DNA of 64,000 nucleotides from Ecdyonurus torrentis (Eukaryota > Arthropoda > Insecta > Ephemeroptera > Heptageniidae): the NCBI GenBank assembly GCA_949318235.1, contig CASGGR010000037.1:91063-155062 (forward strand), in the 5' to 3' direction. The position numbers were made by a program, and so were the translations under genes. Positions within the stretch are counted from its first letter, which is position 1. Each line of letters starts with the position of its first letter. Of the stretch, positions 23,519-33,614 are shown piece after piece. Under the pieces are notes generated by a model. It worked only from the letters and a program-made list of their open reading frames with translations, ran no database searches and had not been told where the DNA came from.

Positions 23519-24183
23519 TCTTGTATTAAAGTATTTTCAAAATCACTTTAAATACAATTTCCTTTAAAAGCATATAAAGAAAGAAGTTGTATACCCACTT
23601 GTGTATATATTTTTTTCCAGGTCATAAAAACTTACGACTTAAGCATAGAAAAGGGGTGACTACTCATCAAGATGCAAATGATTTGTTTTGATGAGGTCCG
23701 GCTGCGACGATTTCTCGCCTGTATCGATCGTCAAGATCCCACGTGCTCCTCACGCTGGACTTTCGAGACTTCCCGTGTTGCCCTCTCGCGGTGAATTCTT
23801 GCGCTGATTAAAAATTCAAAATGGCGTCTCTCTCTGTTGCCTAGCAACCTGCTGACGTAAGCAATGACGTAAATGCGCAAATGTTTGCACCGATCAGTGA
23901 TTTGAATGCACCAATCCTATTGGCTACATGCAATTACATGCACTTTTGTTAATATTTATGGCTTTTCATGTAATTCAATTACATACAATATTTAATAATA
24001 ATGCTTATCTGCACTTTTCCCATAGTTTTCAGTCAGAAGTTCTTCTTCTGCTGCCTCTATGATAGGGTTGAGATTCTTCTCTCGTTGCCACGCCCTGATG
24101 TCAGTGTAGCTCTTCTTGCTTTCTACTGCATCGTTTCTTCGGCTTTTAGGCTATTTCTTCCCACACTTAAGAAGTCAATCCTC
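23519..24183 (-). other. leader of the gag-protease element
   Basis: About 660 bp of non-coding leader on the minus strand, richer in GC than its surroundings around 23680-23900. No ORF is recognised. Confidence 0.6.
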
Positions 24184-24191
24184 GTCGCCAG
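24172..24191 (-). promoter_or_regulatory. primer-binding site of the gag-protease element
   Basis: On the minus strand the LTR end CAACATTACA is followed by CTGGCGACGAGGATTGA. TGGCGACGAGGAT is a common tRNA primer-site form in animal gypsy elements. Confidence 0.82.
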
Positions 24192-24419
24192 TGTAATGTT
24201 GCGTTGTGGCCGGTGGTGGGTGGCCACTACAACATTGGGTGAACCTAGTGGGTTCTCATCTTAAGGTTGTGGGGAGTGTAAATCAAACACCAGTTTGCTG
24301 CTCTACGTTCTGTATTACACTAACTTGTACAAAGCAATTGGGTATGTTGCTGCGCATCGCGCATGCTCTATATATACAATTGTCATATATGTATTTGGTG
24401 GCAATCTGTATATATTACA
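24192..24419 (-). repeat. 5' LTR of the gag-protease element
   Basis: 228-bp partner of 20698-20925. On the minus strand it is the upstream LTR and borders the primer-binding site. Confidence 0.92.
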
Positions 24420-24511
24420 CTCTCTCTCTCTCTCTTTCTCTCTCTCAGAATCAAAGTATTATGCTTGCTTGCTCGCCGAACACGCGTTTGGTGCATCTCT
24501 CTCTCTCTCTC

Positions 24512-24548
<37 letters not shown>

Positions 24549-24833
24549 CTTTCTTTAAGAACCAAAATATTAAACCTTCCTGCTAGACCTGCCGTGTGTT
24601 GTTCTTTCTCTTATTTCTCATTCAAACAAAATATTTATAATAATATGCTTCCTCTAAACTTGTTTGCTTTTTCTCCAGAAAAAAAACAATAGTAAGCGAT
24701 ATCATAGAAAGAGAGAGATAGTGCACGTTGGACAAGCAGGCAAGCGTATTATTTATTCTGAGAGTGAGAGAGAGAGACGTGGTGCGTGCTCCAGACGGCT
24801 GGTCGGCAGCAAGCAAGCATAATACTCTGATTC

Positions 24834-24839
<6 letters not shown>

Positions 24840-24888
<49 letters not shown>
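24840..24888. repeat. (GA)n microsatellite
   Basis: GA dinucleotide run that forms the inner edge of the right foldback arm; CT runs at 24420-24448 and 24498-24545 mirror it. Confidence 0.93.
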
Positions 24889-24890
<2 letters not shown>

Positions 24891-25044
24891 TGCATAGTCA
24901 AGGAGGTGTTCTTATATTTATGTCGTTGACCACTGCAATGACAACTAGCCTGAGAAGGCGGAGAATGCAGAAGTAGGCACACCTTGCTATTGTAATTTTG
25001 TGGAGCTATATTTCCTTTGTTAACATTTTATCTGCTCTCTACTG

Positions 25045-25763
25045 TATGTATGTAGGTATGTATGTTTGTATGTATGTATGTATGTATGTATGTATGTATG
25101 TATGTATGTATGTATGTATGTATGTATGTATGTATGTATGTATGTATGTATGTATGTATGTATGTATGTATGTATGTATGTATGTATGTATGTATGTATG
25201 TATGTATGTATGTATGTATGTATGTATGTATGTATGTATGTATGTATGTATGTATGTATGTATGTATGTATGTATGTATGTATGTATGTATGTATGTATG
25301 CGTTTATGTATGTATGTATGTATGTATGTATGTATGTATGTATGTATGTATGTATGTATGTATGTATGTATGTATGTATGTATGTATGTATGTATGTATG
25401 TATGTATGTATGTATGTATGTATGTATGTATGTATGTATGTATGTATGTATGTATGTATGTATGTATGTATGTATGTATGTATGTATGTATGTATGTATG
25501 TATGTATGTATGTATGTATGTATGTATGTATGTATGTATGTATGTATGTATGTATGTATGTATGTATGTATGTATGTATGTATGTATGTATGTATGTATG
25601 TATGTATGTATGTATGTATGTATGTATGTATGTATGTATGTATGTATGTATGTATGTATGTATGTATGTATGTATGTATGTATGTATGTATGTATGTATG
25701 TATGTATGTATGTATGTATGTATGTATGTATGTATGTATGCGTTTATGTATGTATGTATGTTT
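25045..25763. repeat. (TATG)n microsatellite, right block
   Basis: About 178 units, with the same variant TATGCGTTTATG at 25298-25309 and 25738-25749, exactly 440 bp apart. Repetitive open frames (CMYV, HTYI) in all six frames are not genes. Confidence 0.96.
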
Positions 25764-25785
25764 ATTCAAACTACAAAATCATCTA

Positions 25786-25877
25786 TAGTACTGTTGAAAG
25801 CACAATAAATGTTAACAAAGGAAATGTTGTTCCACGATATAACAATAGCAAGGTGTCTGCTGCTGCTTTATTTTTTC

Positions 25878-25928
<51 letters not shown>

Positions 25929-26192
25929 CCTCAGATTCTGATTCTGAGAGACACACACTGTGTCTCTCAGAATCAGAATCTGAGGGAGGGAGGGAGGGAA
26001 GGAGAGAGAGTGAGAGAGAGAGAGAGAAGGTGCGTGCATAAGAAGGTGGGCTTATATTTACATCGTTGGCCACTGCAATAACAACTAGCCTGAGTAGGCG
26101 TAGAAATGCAGCAGCAGACCTAGCTTAATTGCTTTTATAATTTTTTGGAACTACAGTTTCTTTGTAAACATTTTATGTGCTTTCAACACTAA
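25786..26192. mobile_element. compact foldback element related to the 4.6-kb one
   Basis: Ends mirror each other: TGTTGAAAGCACA at left and TGTGCTTTCAACA-like at right, and AACAATAGCAAGGTGTCTGC against GCAGCAGCAGACC. The arms correspond to the end regions of 20428-25044, including the CTGCTGCTGC and (CT)n features. At its tip is a perfect 24-bp inverted repeat. No coding capacity. Confidence 0.83.
25928..25986. repeat. perfect 24-bp palindrome with 11-base loop
   Basis: CCCTCAGATTCTGATTCTGA... (25928-25951) is the exact reverse complement of 25963-25986. It forms the tip of the foldback between CT and GA tracts. Confidence 0.95.
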
Positions 26193-26427
26193 CTTATATA
26201 TTAAATCAAAGACAAATACTCGTTTTATATTGTAATGTTAGGCGTACGGGAGGATTTTATTTATTTATTAATAATATTATTATTTTCATTTTCAACAATA
26301 CAATAATTTCATTTCCTGGATTTATTATCATTGCAAACAAATCTCAAATATTTTATATATATCATTGTAAAATTTATGTAAAAAAATTTCTAATTTAATT
26401 ACTTTGTCTTAGGTCTTTAAAATTTAA

Positions 26428-26742
26428 GATGACATTGATACAGATGAGGAAGAGAATATAATTGCAAATGAAGTTAATAAAAAGGCAGCTGTGTCGAATG
26501 CTAAAAAAAGAGTAGTACGTATGATACACCCAGAAAAGTTGTCTCAGCCAGGGCAGTCAGAAGCGTATGGCAGTATTGTAAGTTTGATGACAAATGTTAA
26601 CAACTTGATGAGTAACACCAATGGTTCTCAACCACCAACTAATACAGTGAACAGTGTAAATTCTCATTTTGGAAACTACATTGCAATGTTGTTGGATGCT
26701 TTGCCTCCTGAAAAGCAAATCAAGGTGCCAAATCCAAACTGA
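26428..26742 (+). pseudogene. MADF/BESS-like protein, C-terminal exon (Harbinger-associated)
   Basis: 104 codons opening right after a TAA at 26425. The end, SHFGNYIAMLLDALPPEKQIKV, resembles the BESS-like C-terminus of MADF proteins that accompany PIF/Harbinger transposases; the middle is acidic then Asn/Ser-rich. A possible splice acceptor (TTTGTCTTAG, 26403-26412) lies just upstream, but the frame has a stop between it and the coding part. The MADF domain itself is not seen. In Harbinger elements this partner helps the transposase bind DNA and enter the nucleus. Convergent placement with the minus-strand transposase at 28436-29450 supports the call. Confidence 0.6.
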
Positions 26743-26994
26743 GTTGTCCTACTTTCAAGATTAGTGTTTTTTAAAGAAAATAATATATAAACTGTCACAG
26801 TTGTCAATAAGTCAATAACTGATTCTGTTTCTAAAACACTTAAAAATATTAAATGAATTATTATTTAAACATCTCTGAATAAAAAATTATTATATATAAT
26901 TTTTTTTAATTTTTTTTTATTTATATAGATTTTTTAAACTTTATCAAAGGACAAGAACTATTGGTTAGGATGAATAAAAAAAAAATATATGTAT
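26743..26994. other. no gene recognised
   Basis: AT-rich spacer between the MADF-like exon and the next MITE. Confidence 0.6.
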
Positions 26995-27391
26995 AATTAG
27001 CAGCGCTGGCCTTACCACAGTATAAGTATATATGAAGAATTTAAGTCGAGGTCTCGCAAGGCACGCAGTTTTAGTTAAAACAATGTTCAAAGTTGATACA
27101 TTACATCATATAATGATGACATTTATCAAAATCTAAGAAGAGATTTACTTGAGCACATCACTGAGCAGCATGTTGTCTTTTACTGCCCGATGCATTTTAT
27201 AGGCAGTACAAGACAACGTTTTGTCAGTGATGCGCTCAGCTAAATTCTCTTCTTTTATTGATAATGTCTTTTACAATGACGAAAGCTATCAGTTATACAC
27301 ATTTTTATAACTGAAACTTTGCAACGACGTGAGACTAGTTAACCTCTCCACATACTTCTACTGTGGTAAATAAGGCCAGCTCTGGTAATTC
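26995..27391. mobile_element. ~400-bp foldback MITE (GCTGGCCTTA ends)
   Basis: Left end AGCAGCGCTGGCCTTACCAC mirrors right end GTGGTAAATAAGGCCAGCTC. An inner inverted pair also forms: GCACATCACTGA...GTTGTCTT against AAGACAAC...TCAGTGATGCGC (27155-27240). The GCCTTACCACAGT motif is shared with the hairpin at 18669. No coding part. Confidence 0.85.
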
Positions 27392-28435
27392 TATTTATAA
27401 TTTGAATAAAAACATGACTAATATTTTAAGATACCTAAATATTAACGTTAATTTAGCTGGAGTTATTGATTGCTAATTTATTTACCATTCAGTAAATGAC
27501 AGCTGCGCATTGATAAAAAAGTTGTGAGTAACGTCTTAAACCCGCAGCTGCCATTTTTTGCATGGAAAATAAAGGAGACTACTAGTTTCAAATTTAATAA
27601 AGGTGATATCATACCGAGTACTGCATGATAAGAAACTGACCTTTATTGAAAGTGTATGAAGCGCTTCTTGATACTAATTGATACATTTGTTAGGATATTG
27701 ACATGCAGCTTTCAATTCTACCTTCCATACTTGTTAATTTTTAATTGATATTTATATGTAATTAATATTTACATCAACATACATTTTTACCACTGATTGT
27801 AACAAACGCAAATAAATAAATTTAACTTAACGATTGATTTCTACTTATTCTTATACACACCTTTCTAACTTTATTGATTATTATTACAAATAAAAATAAT
27901 ACATTTGCAAAAATTTTGAAATGTAAATTCTATAATTGTTATACAGAGGACAATTTAATCTAAATAGTATTATACTTACAACTAATAAAAAGCTTATTTA
28001 TGACTACCTCAACTTTTATTATTACGTACTCATTTAAATCTATAAAAAAGATTCAGTTTTAAATAACGTAACATTGCAATTTAATTAATAGGATAATGCA
28101 GGGAAATTTAATATGAAAAAAGCTGCAGGAACCACATCTATACTGTAGTAATTGTACTTTCAGAGAACTTATAATAAATAATCATCATTATATGGTTTCT
28201 GTATCACTTTATTAAAAAAATATGCACAACAGTTTCAATTTCTTATTTCTTTGAAAAAAAAAATAAATAAAACATAAAATACTCATGAATTTTAACTATA
28301 TTTATGTTGTATTAATGTACTATAATGATAAACCATTGGGGTAATTAAGGTAATAAACAAAAATAACTTTATTTCTATATAATTTTCTCCCCTCCCCCCC
28401 CCCCCCATTTCTGCAAATGTTCACATAAAACTCTT
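27392..28435. other. no gene recognised
   Basis: AT-rich DNA without coding signal. It includes a 15-bp C run (28392-28406). Confidence 0.6.
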
Positions 28436-29450
28436 TTAAGCCACTCTCAGCACCCTTGCTTCTTGCCATGGAAGTAAACCTCCTGGTGACATAAAATAAT
28501 TTACTAAGCGTTGTTTCAATTGTTAAGTTTCCTCACTGTAATGCCTTCTATCTTGAATTGGCAAATCTTGAAATTGGGAGTTATTTCCTGTACCTTCACT
28601 ATTAAATGGCAATTCTGCATCATTTTGGTACAATCTGCGATTATTTGGTGCTGTCTTGAGCACAAAATTGTGCAAGATTACAGCTGCCTTCACGTAGCTT
28701 TCAGCAGTTTCAGGGGTTATCGTTTCAATGGGACGTTAGAAGATTCTCCATTTTGATTAAAGTAGGCCGATAGAGTTTTCAATTGAAAATCTAGCTCTAC
28801 TAAGCCTGTAGTTAAATATTTTTTCTTTGATATTTATTTTTGAGTAATTTTTTTTAAACCAACGACACAAATAGCTTAATTGATACATAACTGTTTATTC
28901 AGATTTTTACTCTGGATAAAAAAGTTGTTAATTATAATAATAGAACGTATAGCACACCTTAAAGTTATCAAGAGACGACATGCAGGACACAGTGGAGTAC
29001 GGATACTATTTTTCCTCAGTCGATGCTTGACATGATCCAGAAGCTTGTCAAATTGCTGCATGGACATTCGTGTATAGTTGTAAAATTAAGCACTTTCTTT
29101 TCTCAAATCCAGATACGTCGTAGAGAAAAATCCTATTTTTATATCATAAAAAATTTAGATTATTTGGTCAAGTATTTTTGCTGTTATACTTTATTTACTG
29201 TTTAAAATATTTTCCATGTAGATGATCTAAAACTAAATAACATTTATTTACCTTTTTGTGGCCTTTGTCTATTGATTGGGTGAACTCCGAAACGTCTTGC
29301 ACGTCGCCTACATCTGGGACTAGGATGATGAGCGTGTAGCCTTTAATTAGCCGTTTCTGCATCAACTAATGCAAGTAAACCTGCAGCTGCACAAATCGTA
29401 GCATACAAAAGCACTGCTGGGATCACAGACGATGCTAAATGGATCGGCAT
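28436..29450 (-). pseudogene. PIF/Harbinger transposase, internally deleted
   Basis: Minus-strand pieces in correct order. N-terminal exon 29252-29450 ends in an R-rich segment RRRARRFGVHPINRQRPQKG and a GT donor. A second exon (about 28958-29120) reads YTRMSMQQFDKLLDHVKHRLRKNSIRTP then RLLITLR, the helix-turn-helix region before the DDE_4 nuclease. The last exon 28436-28805 starts after an AG with LSRARFSIENSIGLL (the final acidic residue region) and continues VKAAVILHNFV and LVNYFMSPGGLLPWQ to the stop. Two in-frame stops lie in the last exon. The central part carrying the first two catalytic Asp residues is missing, so the gene is dead. The enzyme would cut and insert at TWA targets. Confidence 0.8.
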
Positions 29451-29619
29451 TTTTATGTAAAAAAAACTAGGCCAAAACAAGCGAAGGTGATAAAGCACTC
29501 TGGAACAAAATATTTTTGTTTTTGTATAAATAATTTACATTGACATTATATATAATTTGAAAGTAAAAAATATATGAAATTATATTCCAAATTCCATGGT
29601 AAAAATGTGGTTCGTTGTG

Positions 29620-29750
29620 GTGCATTCACATATTCTTAAATTTGTTACAGCATTGTAGTGCAAAAATTTTTGTAAAAACATAGTATTAAATTGGTAAATT
29701 TATTTTGCTGCGCAAAAGTTGCAACCAATTTAAGAATATGTGAATCTGCC
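29620..29750. mobile_element. ~130-bp Harbinger-type MITE
   Basis: Ends TGCATTCACATATTCTTAAA and, inverted, TTTAAGAATATGTGAATCTGC, with inner partial complementarity around GCAACC. TTCACA-type termini are common in insect Harbinger MITEs. It lies just upstream of the transposase remnant. Confidence 0.75.
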
Positions 29751-30892
29751 TTTATTACCATAGAAAATATCGAAGCATAATAGAATTATGTATGTACAAT
29801 AATTGATACAGTATAAAAAGCGTAAAAGCTGTCACATTTTAACATTGAAAATACTTTTAGTAAAAAGATTATTCCTACTTCACATTTGTTGCTTACGATT
29901 TTTAAGAGTCTCGACGGAGAGGTTTCATTTTCTTGAGTTTGCAGCTGGAAAGAGTTTGCTTTCGTTTTCTTCCTGCTTTAGATGTTCTTCTGGTATTACT
30001 CTACTACATATCGATGATATGACGGTAGATGAGAAGGAAAAAAAAGGTTTTTAACGAAACGACAAAAAACAAAAAGAAAATTTTTTTGCTAGCTAATAAA
30101 AGTAACAAATTTTCACACAGCTGCTTTTTGCATTAGTCTTCATTATCAATTATTCGATACAGAGTCAATAGTCGATAGAGAATTGCACGGTAAAGTGTAG
30201 TTTTAAATAGATTTTACTTTGTTATTCACATTTTACAAATTATTTGTGTGGGTCATTGAAAAATAAAATAGCAGAAATATATAGGAACGGAAATTAAATA
30301 TGTGGAATCAAAAACAATATGGCGGGAGAGCGTATAAGTTTTACGTAGATTGACGTAGAAATTTCTGCGTAAGTTTATGTTGACATAAAGTCACGTAAAT
30401 TTTATGTCCATTGTGAAAGGACCTGCGTCTTGCGCAGAATTTGCGCAGAATCTTAAGTCCATTGTAAAAGCACCTTTATACAGAAGCGAGAACTTAAAGT
30501 TTTAGGCTGACCCGCAATACGTTTTGCACGTTAATAATTTAAATTTAAAGGTCGAAATTTACGGAGGTTTAATAAAGCAATAATCATTATTAAAATTGCC
30601 ATTGTTAAGGCATATTTTAAATAAATTAATAATTAGCCATAAAAGTTTTTTTTATTTATAAATTAATTTAATAAAATTTAATAAAAATTGCTTTGCTTAT
30701 TTAAAGTATTATTTTATTAATATAATAAATGTAAAGCATGACTTATATTAGGATGGAAAAACATTTTCAGATAAAAATTATAAAATTTACATTATAGTAC
30801 TGTAGTTCTTAGCACAGGCAAAATATTTCATGTATGTACAAGCATTAATAGAATTATATCTCTGATAAGCTACCCTGAAGATATAGCAACGA
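29751..30892. other. no gene; possible Harbinger terminus at 30310-30477
   Basis: Mostly AT-rich. At 30390-30477 two similar segments, TCCATTGTGAAAGGACC and TCCATTGTAAAAGCACC, flank a GC-richer stretch (CGTCTTGCGCAGAA). On the minus strand this starts AGGTGCTTTTACAATGGAC, a form seen at Harbinger ends, and could be the 5' terminus of the element carrying 28436-29450. The matching left end was not found. Confidence 0.4.
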
Positions 30893-31300
30893 TTGCGGAT
30901 GTTAGACAAAGTATTTTGGTTTCTTTTAAGGATTCAAATTGTTCTAAAGTTGCATCGAATGCACCAAAAAAATAATAAAATAGGGGCTCCATTTTATTCA
31001 ATGTTTGCTCATAGAGTCACGTGCCGTCCTGTACTTGTGCGCTTCACTCGCCTTATTGTGCGGCGTAGAGTGTGGCTTCATAAGAAACAGCTCAAAGATA
31101 CGGGTTTGCTGCTAACGGAGTTCCTCACATATCGGCGACAAGAACTTCTGCGTGCTGCTGCTCGTGCTACCGCTGGTGACCGCAAGGCTTGGAGCTTTAA
31201 CTACGCGATTTTTGCTCTCACTGCAGATGGCAAGAAGGTAAAAATCAACACAATGGATGATCTGAAAGACTTTAACAAAACTATCCCTCTAAAGTCTTAA
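30893..31300 (+). pseudogene. LINE ORF1-like C-terminal domain (FP25/L1-ORF1 type)
   Basis: The readable domain starts near 31019 with TCRPVLVRFTRLIVRRRVWLHKK and continues LKDTGLLLTEFLTYRRQELL, WSFNYAIFALTADGKKVKI and a closing DDLKDF. This order (RPVLVKF, K/R block, LTEDLT..R..LL..AR, W...G.IF, K.I....DL) is the RNA-binding domain plus C-terminal domain found in LINE ORF1 proteins and in the FP25-like family. The segment is clearly more GC-rich than its neighbours. No PHD finger or ORF2 adjoins it directly. It may be a retrotransposon fragment or a co-opted copy. Confidence 0.6.
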
Positions 31301-31609
31301 AATAAATAAATTGACACCCAATGAAGTAAAACTGTTTTGTTGTATTGTATAGTAATTTTACTGTTTCTCCGAAAATTTTATATAGAGGACGGAGAGATAG
31401 AATTAAGTTTTAAATAACGCATTTTTATATATATATATACTAAATGTATTATAGTGCATTTATAACTTAAATTATTACAACAATATAATAGGATTGCTTT
31501 CTTTAAAGGTGTTTATTTATTTTTTATTTTTGCCTACACCAACAAAACAAAAAAAAATCTGACCATATGCTATTCTTTAATAACTTTTATTGGTTACCAA
31601 TTATTACTG

Positions 31610-31683
<74 letters not shown>

Positions 31684-31961
31684 CCACGTAAATATTTTAA
31701 AATTGTTCCTATAATTTAAATATAATTTTTAGATTACCATGATTAATTTAATAAATAAATAACTGTAACAACATTTTTCATAGAATATATTTTTCTCTAA
31801 GGTCTTTTCAGTGTTTATAGGGTATTTGTGAAGTAGAATTTTCTTGAAGTTATCTTATGTATCGTGAAGACAGGGGAAATTAAATTCTGTGTAAAGTTGG
31901 CCTAGGCTATTAAATATTATATTTATAGAAATATAAGTTTATTATTATTTTATTATTATAT

Positions 31962-32009
<48 letters not shown>

Positions 32010-32176
32010 CTTTAAGAAATTTGTTTACCATGTTAAATGTAGCTATTAGCTTTTATCATTATAGTTTGTATCTAGTTTTAAATTTATTAATCGCAAATAA
32101 GTTTAGTCTTATTTATATGACATATTATGTTTACCAGTATGAATGTTTGAATGTATGTACATGTTTAAATTACTTT
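31301..32176. other. no gene; AT microsatellites
   Basis: Contains (TA)n at 31612-31682 and 31962-32006, otherwise unassigned AT-rich DNA. Confidence 0.7.
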
Positions 32177-33577
32177 TTAAGATGTCAGATGCAAAAAGGT
32201 CAACAAAACTTGAAAAGTAATGAAAAAACGTAGAGTACCTAGAGGTCCTGTAGCTGCTGCATTATTAACTACGCCTAAAAAATCGAATGTTAATAACACT
32301 ATTTTTGATAATTTACCATCTACATCTTGTATCATCGATGACCCAGATTTACAAAGTGCTCTTTCTACAAAAACAGTCACTTCCCTCGGTGATCAATTAA
32401 AAGAAATATTCAATCCTTATGAAAAAAAGGTTAAATTTGTACACATAAATGCGCAATCATTACTATCGCATTTTGATTATTTTAAAGATAATCTTTTAGG
32501 TAACAGAGTGCACGTTATTGCCATAGGAGAATAATTTTTAAAGCCAAGTTTGGACTCTGATCTCGTAAATATGCCAGGCTATAACTTGATTCGCGTAGAT
32601 AGATTAAATAAAGGTTATGGAGGTGTTGCGGTATATATAAGGGAGGATGTTGAATATAAAATTATTGCAAAGTCAGAGGGCAATTATGAAGCTAAACCAG
32701 AATTTATAATTTTAGAATTAAAATTCGGTTTTAAAAAAGTGCTTTTTTCATGTCTTTATCGTCCACCTAAAACAGAATTATTATATGATTTTGAATCTAT
32801 TTTAACTGAATATGCACCTTAATATGCTTTTCTTCCTGATATTCTTATTGATAAACTTCAATTATACGGTTTTGATAGTAACTTTATTGAATGGATAAAA
32901 TCCTTTCTTGTTGGTCGCCAGCAATACAAAACGAAAATCAATGTTCAAAATGGCTAAATATCCATAGTGGTGTCCCACAAGGCTCTATCTTAGGGCCACT
33001 TTTATTTTCTCTATATATACTAGATGCTCCTTTAACAATAAAGTATTCATTTTATCACTTATATGCAGATGATTTTCAAATCTATGCACATGCAAATATT
33101 CATACGCTAAAAGATACCATTTTATTAGTAAATAAAGACTTAGAGTCTGTATTTCGATGGGCAACTGACAACTTACTTCTCCTAAATCCAAATAAATCTC
33201 AACCCATTTTAATCGGTTCAGGTAGAATGAACATGAAGGATATTGAAACTTCAGTCCCTCCAATTAAAATCAATAATAAAATTGTTCCTTACGTTAGCTC
33301 CGCAAAAAACTTAGGTGTTATTTTCGACTCAAACCTTAGCTGGGAAATTCAAGTTAAAAATGTGTGCAAAAAAGTTTTTGCATCACTACACTCACTCTAC
33401 AAACATAGGAGGTTTCTACCAGATAAAATAAAACACTTAATTTTAAAATCTTTATTGCTCCCACAATTTGACTACTGTGACATAGTGCACTGTGATCTAA
33501 ATTACAACCTCGAGCACACCTTGAAGTATGCACACTTTGTACGATCTTTCGTATATAAACTGTATAGTGAAAAGTAA
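32177..33577 (+). pseudogene. LINE E, internally deleted ORF2
   Basis: Jockey/CR1-like ORF2 in pieces. The endonuclease start reads FVHINAQSLLSHFDYFKDNLL, then YGGVAVYIREDVEYK and CLYRPPK. The sequence then jumps at about 32820-32840 directly to the RT region FIEWIKSFLVGRQQ, so the end of the endonuclease, the linker and RT motifs up to A are missing. RT resumes with SGVPQGSILGPLLFSLY, LYADDFQIYAH and LLLNPNKSQ. Stops occur at 32532 and 32820, and the frame breaks near 32950. The copy ends near 33577 with no 3' tail recognised. Sequence style is close to LINE A. Confidence 0.83.
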
Positions 33578-33614
33578 ATAAATATATTATTATTTTTTTA
33601 TGTCCTTTTTTCAG
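33578..33614 (+). promoter_or_regulatory. candidate splice acceptor before the ABCG-like exon
   Basis: A pyrimidine tract (TTTTTTTATGTCCTTTTTTCAG) ends at AG 33613-33614. The coding match begins immediately after. Confidence 0.55.

Larger units (their letters stand above)
20698..24419 (-). mobile_element. non-autonomous LTR retrotransposon (gag-protease only)
   Basis: Two 228-bp direct repeats (20698-20925, 24192-24419) with TG...CA ends bound a 3.27-kb interior coding on the minus strand. The primer-binding site, polypurine tract and gag-protease order all fit the minus orientation. Interior coding ends after protease: no RT, RNase H or integrase motif is visible, and the space left is too short for them. 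Inserted in a CT microsatellite, so the target duplication is hidden by the repeat. Confidence 0.88.
20428..25044. mobile_element. 4.6-kb foldback element inserted in the TATG array
   Basis: Inverted ends: CAGTACAGAGC (20428 on) and CTCTCTACTG (ending 25044), flanked by TA. The similarity extends inward for about 170 bp: CCACGAAATTACAATAGCAA on the left mirrors TTGCTATTGTAATTTTGTGG on the right, ending in (CT)n/(GA)n tracts. Inside lie modular units of GAATCA..TGCTTGCTTGC followed by GGTGCATCTCTCTC at 20600-20697 and 24444-24545 and, inverted, 24750-24880. An LTR element interrupts the left (CT)n tract. No transposase is seen. Confidence 0.85.
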
